Source: DATJLY01 sp035604615
GTDB lineage: Bacteria > Pseudomonadota > Alphaproteobacteria > ATCC43930 > CGMCC-115725
Reading direction: 5' to 3'
DNA length: 64,000 nucleotides
Assembly: GCA_035604615.1 (NCBI GenBank)
Contig: DATNID010000019.1
Location: forward strand, 62,001 to 126,000
Shown piece after piece: positions 24,679 to 33,682 of this stretch (position 1 is its first letter; each line of letters opens with the position of its first letter). The notes under the pieces are model-generated. The model did no database searches, was not told the DNA's origin, and was given only the letters and a program-made list of their open reading frames with translations. The translations under genes and the position numbers were made by a program.

Positions 24679-26154
24679 CTACAGGTCATGGCCGCAATAG
24701 GACAGGTTGAAGCTCTTGTTGCACAGCGGGAAGTCCATGATCGCCTGGCCGCGCATCGCGAACGCCAGCGCGTACCAGTTGCGGAAGGACGGATCGACGA
24801 TCTTGTAGGTCGCGAACCGTCCCGCCCCATCGGTCGCCGCCATGTGAACGATCTCGCCACGCCAGCCCTCGACGAGCGAGAGCACAATATGGTTGGGCGC
24901 GAGCGGCTTCATCGCCGTCATCGCCGCGCCGCTGCCCGGATCGTCGAGCACCTGCGCCAGGAACGCGATGGACTCCTCGATTTCGCGCCAGCGCTGGAAG
25001 GCGCGCGCGAACACGTCGCCGGTGTCGCCGACGGCGATGGCGGGGCGCCGCGACGCATAGACTGGCCCGGGCAGGTCGCGGCGGGCATCGCGGTCGATGC
25101 CGCTGGCACGGGCGGGCGGGCCGACCACGCCGAGTTCCGCGGCGGCGCTCTCGGTGAGAATGCCGGTGTTCTCGAACCGCGCCCGCAGCGACGACGATTT
25201 CCACATCAGGTCGACCGCGTTCCGCATGTCGCGCTCGGCGACGAGGATGCGGCGCTTGAGCTGGCCGAGCGCCTCGCCGTCGATTTCCCGCGCCACGCCG
25301 CCGGGCTTCATCCAGCCGCGCCCAAGCCGGCTGCCGACCAGCTCCGCGGTAAGGTTGAGCGCGTCGCCGCGCAGCCGGCCGCAATAGGCCGCCGCCGGGA
25401 GAAATCCCACGTCGCCCGCGAGCGCGCCCAGATCGCCGATATGATTGGCGATCCGTTCCAGTTCCAGCGCCACCGCGCGCAGCGCCAGGGCATGCGGCGA
25501 GCATTCGATGCCGGCGAGCGCCTCGAGGCTCTGGCAGTAGGCCGTGGCGTGACCCGCGCTGGTGTCGCCCGCGAGCGTCTCGGCGAGGTGAATGCTCGCC
25601 TTGCGCGGCCCGCCGCGCAATGCCCGCTCGACGCCGCGATGCTGATAGCCCAGCGCGATCTCGAGATGGATGACCTGCTCGCCGTGGCAGTTGAAGCGGA
25701 AATGCCCCGGCTCGATCACGCCCGCATGGACCGGGCCGACCGCGACCTCGTGAATTTCCGGGCCCGAAACCTTGAAGAAATCGGCCGCGCCGATGGGCGG
25801 CCCGCCGGGCGGGTAGCGCACCGGCTTGGGCCACGGGTGTCCCTCGGGATGGACGCCCCACTGTTCCAGGATTTCGCGCTCGAAGTGATGCGCCGCGGGA
25901 CATTCGGGGGTGAGCGCCGGATAGGCGCTCGTCACGACCGTCGCGCCCAGAGCGATCTCGCCGCGCGCATCGTCGGCAAGCGCGGCCAGGAGCCGCGTGC
26001 CTTCGTGGCCTCGCGACAAACCGGTGAGGAGCAGGAGACGCGCGCCGCCGGCGACGGCGGACAGAACCTCGCCGCGAAACCCCTCGATCTCGACGACCGG
26101 AATGGCTTCGGCCGGAACCGCGACCGCGTTGCTGGTGGCGAGGAAGCGCGTCAT
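24679..26154 (-). CDS. Ehr/Hyf-like large subunit (NuoC-NuoD type) lacking NiFe ligands
   Basis: The protein of 491 residues fuses a NuoC/HycE-N domain (about 1-115) to a NuoD/hydrogenase large-subunit domain. At the place of the N-terminal nickel motif CGIC of HycE/HyfG it has AGDT (residues 195-198, within AETLAGDTSAGHATAY). The C-terminal DPCxxC is replaced by DFPLCNKSFNLSY (474-486), with no second Cys in position. A NiFe centre therefore cannot be held in the usual way, and it is unlikely to be a hydrogenase. It overlaps the upstream membrane subunit gene as ATGA. The pattern fits the energy-converting-hydrogenase-related (Ehr) complexes; the reaction is unknown. Confidence 0.9.
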   Translation of the reverse strand: MTRFLATSNAVAVPAEAIPVVEIEGFRGEVLSAVAGGARLLLLTGLSRGHEGTRLLAALADDARGEIALGATVVTSAYPALTPECPAAHHFEREILEQWGVHPEGHPWPKPVRYPPGGPPIGAADFFKVSGPEIHEVAVGPVHAGVIEPGHFRFNCHGEQVIHLEIALGYQHRGVERALRGGPRKASIHLAETLAGDTSAGHATAYCQSLEALAGIECSPHALALRAVALELERIANHIGDLGALAGDVGFLPAAAYCGRLRGDALNLTAELVGSRLGRGWMKPGGVAREIDGEALGQLKRRILVAERDMRNAVDLMWKSSSLRARFENTGILTESAAAELGVVGPPARASGIDRDARRDLPGPVYASRRPAIAVGDTGDVFARAFQRWREIEESIAFLAQVLDDPGSGAAMTAMKPLAPNHIVLSLVEGWRGEIVHMAATDGAGRFATYKIVDPSFRNWYALAFAMRGQAIMDFPLCNKSFNLSYCGHDL

Positions 26155-27632
26155 GGCGGGCCGGTGACGAATTCGGCCGCGCGGCCGATCGCTTGCGCGA
26201 GGGACAGCGGCATCCACAGCCCCAGCAGCAGCAGAAGCCCCATCGCCGACATGACGATCGCGCATGCCATCGCGCCTTCGCGGGCCGGCTCGGCGGTCAG
26301 GCTCGGCGTGCCGAAGACCATGTCGATGAGATGCCGCAGCGCGGACACGAAAACGACGCCGCCGGCGGCGAGGAACAATGCCAGCGGCAGCCACGCGCCG
26401 GCCGCCACCGTCGCCCGCAGGAGCTGATATTCGCTCATGAAGACCGAGAACGGAGCGACGCCAATGAGGGTCAGCAGGCTGCCCAACAGCGCCAGCCCCC
26501 ACAACGTGTCGGCCCGGATCGCGCCCGAGATCCTGTGCATCTCGTGGCTGCCGAATTTCTGTCCGAGCCGTCCCACCGCGAAGAACGCCAGGGATTTGCA
26601 GATCGAATGGTTGAGCGTGTGGAACAGCGCGGCGAAGGCGCCGATGGGACCGAGCCCATAGCCGAGGGCGATGATGCCGAGATGCTCGACGCTGTGATAG
26701 GCGAGCAGCCGCTTCGCGTCGCGCTGAAACACGATGAAGCCCGCGGCCACCAGGATCGACAGCGTGCCGAAGAAGATCAGCAGGCCGCTGGCGAATTCTC
26801 CCCCCAGCGCGTGCCGGACCGCCGGCACGTAGCGCATGATGCAGTAGAGCGCGGTGTTGAGGAGGAAGCCCGAGAACATCGCCGAGACCGGCGCGGGCGC
26901 CTGGCTGTGGGCGTCCGGCAGCCACGAATGAATGGGCGCGAGCCCGGCCTTGGTGCCATAGCCGACGAGTACGAAGATGAAGGCGAATTTCATCAGCGTC
27001 GGATCGAGCCGCGCGTCCGGCGACGCGAGCTGGGTCCAGAACAGGCCTTCGGCTTCTACGGTGCCTCCGGACTGAACCGCCGCCGCCGCCAGCAGCGTCC
27101 CCATGAACGCGAAGGCGATGCCGATCGAGCAGATGATCAGGTATTTCCACATCGCCTCGAGCGAAAGCCGGCTGGGATGGAGCGAGATGAGGAAGGCGGT
27201 CAGGAGGGTCGTCGCCTCCATACCGACCCACATGATGCCGAGATTGTTGGATACCAGCACCAGCATCATCGCCGTCAGCGCGCCGAGCCAAAGCGCGCCG
27301 AAACGCCGCGCGATGGGAACTGTGAAGGGATGATCGCCGGTCTCGTTCGCGAAATAGACGCCGGCAAAGGCCGAGCTGAGGACGAAGACGAGAACCAGGA
27401 CGATGATGTGGAAGGCCGAGAAGGCGTCGATGTAGAACCATTCGTCCGCCGCCGCAACGAAGCCCTTGCCGCCGAGGACTTCCGTCCAGACGTTGACGGC
27501 GAATGCCACCTCCGCCGCCGACACGATGACGATCGTCGCCAGGACGTGACGCGGTCGCCGCAGGACGAGGCAAAGCGCCGCGCCCAGGGCCGGCAGCGCG
27601 AGCATGGCGTAGATGGATTGGTCCGCGAACAC
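26151..27632 (-). CDS. Ehr/Hyf-like proton-pumping membrane subunit (HyfF type, NuoL/M/N family)
   Basis: The polytopic membrane protein of 493 residues has about 14 hydrophobic segments and belongs to the Mrp antiporter/NuoN-M-L family. The key charged positions are visible: Glu in MWVGMEATTLL, Lys in GYGTKAGLAPIHSWLPDAHS, and histidines and Lys in AYHSVEHLG and LNHSICKSLAF. The start is GTG at 27632, 4 bases after the HyfE-like gene. This subunit should couple electron transfer in the peripheral arm to proton or sodium movement. It overlaps the large subunit gene by 4 bases. Confidence 0.9.
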   Translation of the reverse strand: MFADQSIYAMLALPALGAALCLVLRRPRHVLATIVIVSAAEVAFAVNVWTEVLGGKGFVAAADEWFYIDAFSAFHIIVLVLVFVLSSAFAGVYFANETGDHPFTVPIARRFGALWLGALTAMMLVLVSNNLGIMWVGMEATTLLTAFLISLHPSRLSLEAMWKYLIICSIGIAFAFMGTLLAAAAVQSGGTVEAEGLFWTQLASPDARLDPTLMKFAFIFVLVGYGTKAGLAPIHSWLPDAHSQAPAPVSAMFSGFLLNTALYCIMRYVPAVRHALGGEFASGLLIFFGTLSILVAAGFIVFQRDAKRLLAYHSVEHLGIIALGYGLGPIGAFAALFHTLNHSICKSLAFFAVGRLGQKFGSHEMHRISGAIRADTLWGLALLGSLLTLIGVAPFSVFMSEYQLLRATVAAGAWLPLALFLAAGGVVFVSALRHLIDMVFGTPSLTAEPAREGAMACAIVMSAMGLLLLLGLWMPLSLAQAIGRAAEFVTGPP

Positions 27633-27636
27633 GGGT

Positions 27637-28281
27637 TCAGCCCCTCAACGCGGTGAGCTGGTCGACATCCATCGAGCCGAACTCGCGGTTGATGTGGAAG
27701 ATCGCGATCCCCATCACAAAGACCGCGACGAAGGCGTCGAGCAGCACGCCTAATTCCACCAGGAGCGGCGTGCCCACCACCGTGACGACGCCGAACACGA
27801 AGATGCCGTTCTCGAGAACGAGGTAGCCGATCACCTGCATCAGCGCCTTGCGCCGCGCCACGATCAGGAACAAGCCGACGAAGATGACGAAGATCGACAG
27901 ATCGAGCATCCCGAACGGCGCCTGCTTCAAGGCGGGCTTCATCCCGAGCGCGAGCCACACCGACAGCGCCAGCGCCAAGACGCCGAACAGGATCGACGCG
28001 ACGAAGCCGATGAACGGCTCGACCTCGCGGTTGTAGTGCGCGCGGGCCCTGAGCTTGAGCAGAAGCCAGGGGAAGACGATCCCCTTGAGCGCGATGTTAC
28101 CGAGCGCCAGCAAGGCCACCCGCACCGTCAGCCCGCCGTCATGCACGATCACCGGTACCATGCCGAAGAGGACGCCCTGGAAAGCGAGCCAGCGGATGCA
28201 GGCGCCGATGCGGCTGGTGCCGAGGAGCGCGAAGCAGCTCAGCAGGCCGACCGCGTGGACGATGTCGAGGAGGGGAAGCAT
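27637..28281 (-). CDS. Ehr/Hyf-like membrane subunit HyfE type (NuoK-like)
   Basis: The protein of 214 residues has about six membrane segments. The C-terminal half contains the NuoK-related part (VIGYLVLENGIFVFGV, with the membrane Glu, and FVMGIAIFHINREFGSMDVDQLTALRG), which is close to the HyfE ending. It sits between the HyfC-like and HyfF-like genes with gaps of 6 and 4 bases, as in hydrogenase-4 operons. HyfE-type subunits link the antiporter-like and NuoH-like parts of the membrane arm. Confidence 0.88.
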   Translation of the reverse strand: MLPLLDIVHAVGLLSCFALLGTSRIGACIRWLAFQGVLFGMVPVIVHDGGLTVRVALLALGNIALKGIVFPWLLLKLRARAHYNREVEPFIGFVASILFGVLALALSVWLALGMKPALKQAPFGMLDLSIFVIFVGLFLIVARRKALMQVIGYLVLENGIFVFGVVTVVGTPLLVELGVLLDAFVAVFVMGIAIFHINREFGSMDVDQLTALRG

Positions 28282-28287
28282 CTCCGC

Positions 28288-29202
28288 CTAGACCATGATG
28301 CCGATGATGGCCACGGTGGAGAGCGTGGCGGCGCCGACGATGAGCTGCGGCACCTGGACCAGCCGATAGCGCGCCATGGTCGATTCGATCATGCCGATCG
28401 CGACCGCCAGCACCGCCATGCCGGCGAGGATCGCAGCGGCGTCGAGCCACGGGCCGAAGCCGCGAACAGGCACGACCAGGCCCACGAGCAGCGTGCCGAG
28501 AAGCCATAATTTCAGCGCGGCGGCGTAATGGATGAAGGCGAGGTCGGGACCGCTGTGGTCGAGGACCATCACTTCGTGGATCATGGTCAGCTCGAGATGC
28601 GTGGTCGGGTCGTCCACCGGGATGCGCGTATTCTCCACCAGCTCGAGGATCAGCAGCGTCATCGCGACGAGGGCGAGGGTCGGCAGCGCGTGCGCCCACG
28701 CGGCCACGGTGATCCCCTGGTAAATGGGCGTCAGCGAGAACGAGCCGGTGACCCGCGTCAACGCCGCCAGCGCGATGAGGAAGGCGGGCTCGGCGAGCGC
28801 CGCGAAATGAACCTCGCGGCTGGCGCCCATGCCCTCGAAGCTTGAGCCGGTATCGAGCGCCGCCAGCACGATCGCAAACCGGCCGAGCGCGAGCAGCCCG
28901 GCGAGCACGATCAGGTCGCCGGAAAAGTCGAGCGCCGATCCGATGCCGCCGAACGGCGTCAGCAACGGCGCCGTCGCCAGTGCCGCCAAATTGACCACCG
29001 GGCCGAGCCGGAACACCGAGCTCGTCGCCTCGCCATAGACCGCGCCGCGGCGCAGATATTTCGCGACGTCCCAGTAAAGCTGGAACAGCGGCGGGCCGCG
29101 CCGCCCGGCGACCCACGCCTTGGTCCGGTTGATCGCGCCCAGCAGCAGCGGCGCGAGGATCAGCGCGCATGCGGGCGAGACGAAGGCGGCGGGTCCGGCC
29201 AT
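28288..29202 (-). CDS. Ehr/Hyf-like membrane subunit HyfC type (NuoH-like)
   Basis: The protein of 304 residues has about eight membrane segments, in the NuoH/HycD/HyfC family. It carries family segments GRRGPPLFQLYWDVAKYLRR near residue 34 and the cytoplasmic-loop motif ELVENTRIPVDDPTTHLELTMIHE (in two parts, about residues 187-210), with the conserved acidic residues that line the interface between membrane and peripheral arms. NuoH-type subunits anchor the small and large subunits. It lies 3 bases after the HyfB-like gene. Confidence 0.9.
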   Translation of the reverse strand: MAGPAAFVSPACALILAPLLLGAINRTKAWVAGRRGPPLFQLYWDVAKYLRRGAVYGEATSSVFRLGPVVNLAALATAPLLTPFGGIGSALDFSGDLIVLAGLLALGRFAIVLAALDTGSSFEGMGASREVHFAALAEPAFLIALAALTRVTGSFSLTPIYQGITVAAWAHALPTLALVAMTLLILELVENTRIPVDDPTTHLELTMIHEVMVLDHSGPDLAFIHYAAALKLWLLGTLLVGLVVPVRGFGPWLDAAAILAGMAVLAVAIGMIESTMARYRLVQVPQLIVGAATLSTVAIIGIMV

Positions 29203-29205
29203 GGG

Positions 29206-31194
29206 TCAGACGCTGGCCCAGATCAGCAACGCGATCAGCGTCGCCGCGACGTAGAGGACATAGAAATGGATGTGCCCGTGCTGGATGATCCTCAAGCGGC
29301 TCACGAGCTGGTCGAACCAGCGGAAGGTTGGCACGAACAGCAGCCGCAGGAACGGATCGCCGCTGTCGCTCGAATAGGACGCCGCCGCAGGGAAGTAGCC
29401 GTCCGGGCGAACCAGCGTTTCGCGGTTGCGGATGAACAAGCGGAATTGCGTGGTCAGGGGCTGGGCGAAGGACGACGCGGTGTATTGCATCTTCGGTGAA
29501 GGGAAGGGATAGGCGCAGCCCCACACCGGCGCTCTCCGCACCGCGGCGAACGCGAGGCGGCCCGCGCGCGCCGCCCACAATACACCCGCCAATGCGGCGA
29601 ACACGGCTAAGACCGCGACCGCGACGCCGAGCGGCCGGGTCGCCAGCGCGAGCTGGGCGCTTGTCGTCTCCAGCGCCACGCCCGTCGCCGCCGCCACCAC
29701 GCCGCCGAGCGCCGTTACGACTGCCGGCGCGGCGAATCCCAGGACGACGCACAGGAGCGCGAGCACCGCCATCGCCGCGCGCATCGGCAGCGCCGCCTCA
29801 CGCGCCTGGCCTGCGCTCGCGCTGCGGGGCGTGCCGAGAAACGCGATCCCGAAGGCGCGCGCGAAACAGGCGGCGGCGAGCCCGCCGATCAGCCCCAGGA
29901 TGACCAGCGCGGTCAGCCCGGCCGCCGCGATGTTCGCTGCCGGCTGCGCCACCGCCAGAAAGCCCGCATAGAACAGCAGGAACTCGCCGACGAAGCCGTT
30001 GAACGGCGGCAGTCCGACGATCGCGGCCGCGCCGATCAGGAACGTCGTGCCGGTCCAGGGCATGCGCTTCAACAGCCCGCCAAGTTCCTCGAGCTCGAGG
30101 CTGTGGGCCCCGTGCTGGACCGCGCCCGCGCCCAGGAACATCAGCCCCTTGAAGACGCCATGGTTGAGGACGTGGAGCAAAGACGCCGCGAAGCCGATGA
30201 TGGCGAGCGGCAGGATGCCCTCGGCCAGCCCCAGCACGCCGATCCCGAGCGCGAGCAGGATGATACCGATATTCTCGACGCTGCTATAGGCGAGCAGGCG
30301 CTTCAAATCGTGCTGCGCCACCGCGAACAGCACGCCAAGCACGCCGCTCGACGCACCGAGTGCGATCAGCAGCCAGCCCCACCACGGCTCGGGCGTGCCG
30401 AGAAAGGTGAGGGTTCGGACCAGGCCATAGATCCCCATCTTGATCATGACCCCGGACATGAGCGCCGATGCGTGACTGGGCGCGACCGGGTGCGCCTCAG
30501 GCAGCCACACATGCGCCGGGACGATGCCGGCCTTGGCGCCGAATCCCACGAGCGCGAGCAGGAACGCTGCCGAGGCCAGCGCCTTGTGACCCTGCAATGC
30601 GGCGCCGAATCCGTCGAAATCCGAGCTCCCGGCCGCGCCGCCGAGCAGCACGAACAGAACCAGCAGGAACGCCGTCCCCAGATGCGTCGCCGCGAGATAG
30701 GTCCAGGCCGCCTGGCGCACCCCTTCCTTGCGGTCGTCGAACGCGACCAGGAAGAACGGGCTCAACGCCATGATCTCCCATGCGAGCAGGAAGAGGAGCC
30801 CGTCATGCGCGGCCGCGACCAGCGCCATCCCCGCCGTGAGCAGGTTGAGATGGAACCACGTCGCCGCCACCGCGCGCGCGCTGCGGCCGCCCTCGAGATA
30901 GGAGCGGCCGTAAAGCGCGGTCAGGATCGAGAGGCCGAAGACGGGGAGCAGAAAATACGCGGAAAGCGCGTCGATCTCGAAATGCAGGCCGCCGCCCGGC
31001 ATGTGCCAGGGGAGCGACATCCCCTCGGCGTGTCCGGTCGCCAGCACGCGGATCGCGGCGACGAGCCCCAAGGAGGAGCCGGCGATGGCGCCGATCTGGC
31101 CGGCGCTCTGCGACCGGCCGGGCCAAGCGCGCCACGCGATGGCCAGGAGCCCGCCCAGGAGCAAGAGGAGAACAGCGCCGGTGAATTCGAGCAT
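29206..31194 (-). CDS. Ehr/Hyf-like proton-pumping membrane subunit HyfB type (NuoL-like)
   Basis: The membrane protein of 662 residues is the first gene of the complex. It has the antiporter-type core with Glu in LLAWEIMALSPFFLV, Lys in GFGAKAGIVPAHVWLPEAHP, and KRLLAYSSVENIG. A long C-terminal extension ends in a last membrane helix (FYVLYVAATLIALLIWAS), and the soluble segment before it (PFLRLLFVPTFRWFDQLVSRL) matches HyfB/HycC. The ATG at 31194 starts the first hydrophobic helix; a TTG at 31245 is possible. A 17-bp inverted repeat lies 81 bases upstream (31276-31292). Confidence 0.9.
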   Translation of the reverse strand: MLEFTGAVLLLLLGGLLAIAWRAWPGRSQSAGQIGAIAGSSLGLVAAIRVLATGHAEGMSLPWHMPGGGLHFEIDALSAYFLLPVFGLSILTALYGRSYLEGGRSARAVAATWFHLNLLTAGMALVAAAHDGLLFLLAWEIMALSPFFLVAFDDRKEGVRQAAWTYLAATHLGTAFLLVLFVLLGGAAGSSDFDGFGAALQGHKALASAAFLLALVGFGAKAGIVPAHVWLPEAHPVAPSHASALMSGVMIKMGIYGLVRTLTFLGTPEPWWGWLLIALGASSGVLGVLFAVAQHDLKRLLAYSSVENIGIILLALGIGVLGLAEGILPLAIIGFAASLLHVLNHGVFKGLMFLGAGAVQHGAHSLELEELGGLLKRMPWTGTTFLIGAAAIVGLPPFNGFVGEFLLFYAGFLAVAQPAANIAAAGLTALVILGLIGGLAAACFARAFGIAFLGTPRSASAGQAREAALPMRAAMAVLALLCVVLGFAAPAVVTALGGVVAAATGVALETTSAQLALATRPLGVAVAVLAVFAALAGVLWAARAGRLAFAAVRRAPVWGCAYPFPSPKMQYTASSFAQPLTTQFRLFIRNRETLVRPDGYFPAAASYSSDSGDPFLRLLFVPTFRWFDQLVSRLRIIQHGHIHFYVLYVAATLIALLIWASV

Positions 31195-31275
31195 GAGGAC
31201 CCGCAGGAACCGCGCATATTTGCCCGGCCCCGGCCAGCGCCGCAAGGAGAATCTTGCCGCACCAAAGCTAATAAC

Positions 31276-31292
31276 TGATGTTTAGAACATCA
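31276..31292. promoter_or_regulatory. 17-bp inverted repeat upstream of the Ehr/Hyf-like operon
   Basis: TGATGTT-TAG-AACATCA has perfect 7-bp arms and lies 81 bases upstream of the first gene, in an AT-richer stretch. It looks like an operator for a dimeric regulator. It does not match the FNR form TTGAT-N4-ATCAA. Confidence 0.5.
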
Positions 31293-31339
31293 ACGATACG
31301 AGTCGGCGACTGATCGTCGATGTGCCGCGGGGCGGCGGC

Positions 31340-32476
31340 TCATTCTGCCGCAGTGGCTGTACGCTTTCCGCTTTTCACGCTCTCCATCGCCTCCTCGACG
31401 TGGCGGGAGAACACGAATTCGGCGGGGCGCTGGCGGTCGAGCGCGATCTCGGGCGCCATCGCCCCCTCGGTGCGCACGCCGCGCAAGGAGACGCCAAGCG
31501 CCTTCAGCGGATGCTTCACCGCGTCCACCACCGCGGTCGCCTCGTAGCCGCTATGGACCATGCAGTCGGCGCATTTCTCGTAATTGCCGGTGCCGTAGGC
31601 GTCCCAGTCCGTGGTCTCCATCAGCTCCTTGAAGCTCCTGGCGAAGCCCTCGCCGAGCAGATAGCACGGGCGCTGCCAGCCGAAATAGTTGCGCGTCGGA
31701 TTGCCCCACGGCGTGCAGTGATAGGACTGGTTGCCGGCGAGGAAATCGAGGAACAGGCCGGACTGGCTGAACGCCCATTTCTTCGCGCCCGGGCGGCGGA
31801 AGATCGCGCGGAACAGCTCCTTGGTCTTGAGCCGGTTGAGGAAATGCGCCTGGTCGGGGGCGCGCTCGTAGGCATAGCCGGGCGACACCGTCATGCCGTC
31901 GACGCCCAGGCCCATCACCGTGTCGAAGAAATCGCCGACCCGCTCCGGCGCCGCGCCGTCGAACAGGGTGCAGTTGATGTTGACGCGAAAGCCCTTGCTC
32001 TTGGCGAGCTTGATCGCCGCGACCGCGCGGTCATAGACGCCCTCCTCGCACACCGAGTGGTCGTGCATCTCGCGGTCGCCGTCGAGATGGATGGACCACA
32101 CGAAATAGGGGTCGGGCCGGAACCGGTCGATCTTCTTTTCCAGCAGCAGCGCATTGGTGCAGAGATAGACGAAGGTCTTGCGCTTTATGATGCCCTCGAC
32201 GATCTGCTCGATCTCGCGGTGGAGCAGGGGCTCTCCGCCGGCGATAGAAACCACCGGCGCGCCGCATTCATCGACCGCCTCGAGACACTGCTCGACCGAG
32301 AGGCGCTGGTTGAGAATCGGGTCCGGGTAGTCGATCTTGCCGCAGCCGGCGCAGGCGAGATTGCAGCGGAACAGCGGCTCCAGCATGAGGACGAGCGGAT
32401 AACGCTCGACCCCCATCAGGCGCTGCTTCGCCACATAGGCGCCGACGCGGATCATCTGGTGCAACGGAACGGCCAA
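31340..32476 (-). CDS. hpnH: Hopanoid biosynthesis radical SAM protein HpnH
   Basis: The protein of 378 residues joins 5'-deoxyadenosine to diploptene, giving adenosylhopane, the first step of side-chain extension. The radical SAM cluster motif is Cys38, Cys42, Cys45 (RCNLACAGCGK). The C-terminal segment has further cysteines (EKCADCMVHSGYE) as in HpnH. The family N-terminus MAVP is reached only with the TTG at 32476, which has GAGGGG 8 bases upstream, so a TTG start is assigned. It lies 38 bases downstream of ispH on the same strand, linking precursor supply and hopanoid tailoring; hpnG and shc are at the left end of the window. Confidence 0.96.
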   Translation of the reverse strand: MAVPLHQMIRVGAYVAKQRLMGVERYPLVLMLEPLFRCNLACAGCGKIDYPDPILNQRLSVEQCLEAVDECGAPVVSIAGGEPLLHREIEQIVEGIIKRKTFVYLCTNALLLEKKIDRFRPDPYFVWSIHLDGDREMHDHSVCEEGVYDRAVAAIKLAKSKGFRVNINCTLFDGAAPERVGDFFDTVMGLGVDGMTVSPGYAYERAPDQAHFLNRLKTKELFRAIFRRPGAKKWAFSQSGLFLDFLAGNQSYHCTPWGNPTRNYFGWQRPCYLLGEGFARSFKELMETTDWDAYGTGNYEKCADCMVHSGYEATAVVDAVKHPLKALGVSLRGVRTEGAMAPEIALDRQRPAEFVFSRHVEEAMESVKSGKRTATAAE

Positions 32477-32514
32477 TTTTCAATGCCCCTCGGCTTGGGT
32501 TGCGGTCTTGGGCC

Positions 32515-33450
32515 TCATTCGGCCGCCGGCTCGACGAGGTCCGCCGGCATGCGGAAACGCACGTTCTCGGTGATCCCCGGCAAGGTCTCGAGCTCGACCG
32601 TGCCGAGCGTCCGCAACCGGTCGATCAGGTTCTGCACCAGCTCGGCCGGGGCCGACGCGCCGGCGGTGATGCCGACCGAGGTCGCATTCTCGAGCCAGCT
32701 TGGGTCGAGCGCGTCGGCGTCGGCGATGAGATAGGCCGGCACGCCCTGCTCGGCCGCGATCTCGCGCAGCCGGTTGGAATTGGAGCTGTTGGCCGCGCCC
32801 ACCACCAGGACCACGTCGACCGACAGCGCCAGCTCGCGCGCCGCGCGCTGCCGGTTCTGGGTGGCGTAGCAGATGTCCTTGGTGTCGGGCCCGACGATCT
32901 CGGGAAAGCGCGCGCGCAGCGCCTCGATCACCGCCCGCGTATCGTCGACCGACAGCGTGGTCTGGGTGATGTAGGCGAGCTTGTCGGGATCGCTCACCGC
33001 CATCGAGGCGACTTCCTCGGCCTTGGAGATGAGATGGACCTTGCCCTCGATTCGGCCCATCGTGCCCTCGATCTCGGGATGGCCGTGATGGCCGATGAGC
33101 ACGATCTCACGGCCCTGGGCGGCATAGCGCTGGCCCTCGCTGTGGACCTTGGAGACGAGCGGGCAGGTCGCGTCGATGACGCTCAGATCCCGGTCTTCGG
33201 CGTCGTTCTCGACCGCGCTCGAGACGCCATGGGCGCTGAAGATGGTGACGCTGCCGGGCGGGATTTCGCCCAGATCGTCGACGAAACGCGCGCCCTTGGC
33301 GCGCAGGCGCTCGACCACGTGACGGTTGTGGACGATCTCGTGCCGGACATAAATCGGGGGTCCGTATTTCTCGATCGCGCGCTCGACGATTTCGATCGCG
33401 CGCTCGACTCCGGCGCAAAATCCCCTCGGTTGAGCCAAAACCACCCGCAT
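32515..33450 (-). CDS. ispH: 4-hydroxy-3-methylbut-2-enyl diphosphate reductase IspH
   Basis: The enzyme of 311 residues catalyses the last step of the MEP pathway, making IPP and DMAPP with an iron-sulfur cluster. The three cluster cysteines are visible: Cys12 (PRGFCAGVERAI), Cys96 (DATCPLV) and Cys194 (DICYATQNRQ). The catalytic Glu127 lies in HPEIEGTMG, and conserved substrate histidines are in HEIVHN and SAHGVS. Length is normal. It is divergent from dxs, the first MEP-pathway gene, across a 232-bp gap, and upstream of hpnH. Confidence 0.97.
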   Translation of the reverse strand: MRVVLAQPRGFCAGVERAIEIVERAIEKYGPPIYVRHEIVHNRHVVERLRAKGARFVDDLGEIPPGSVTIFSAHGVSSAVENDAEDRDLSVIDATCPLVSKVHSEGQRYAAQGREIVLIGHHGHPEIEGTMGRIEGKVHLISKAEEVASMAVSDPDKLAYITQTTLSVDDTRAVIEALRARFPEIVGPDTKDICYATQNRQRAARELALSVDVVLVVGAANSSNSNRLREIAAEQGVPAYLIADADALDPSWLENATSVGITAGASAPAELVQNLIDRLRTLGTVELETLPGITENVRFRMPADLVEPAAE

Positions 33451-33682
33451 GTCGTTTCACCCTCATCGCACGAGCGCGCATTATACGCACAAACCGCGCC
33501 CCGGCCAGCGCAAGCTAAACCTTGGATCAGGCAGCGATAAATCGCCACGTACCGATGTCGCGGTGATGGCGGCCCGGGGACAGCGCAAGACGATCCTCGA
33601 TCGCGATTTGCAAACGCCGCGGCGATGGGGTTAGTCTCGCATCGACCGGCTGACCAAAAGCCGGCATCGTCGAGGGATTTCA

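Noticed and set aside
23893..26427. 844-codon plus-strand frame over the Hyf-like large and small subunit genes
   Set aside because: Shadow of genes with conserved cluster motifs on the other strand.
23908..31194. Reading the locus as an active hydrogenase-4 or as complex I
   Set aside because: The nickel-binding Cys pairs are absent, and the small subunit lacks the tandem Cys of complex I; NADH module and hyp genes are also missing.
31276..31292. FNR-type site
   Set aside because: The repeat has TGATGTT-TAG-AACATCA; the FNR form TTGAT-N4-ATCAA does not fit.
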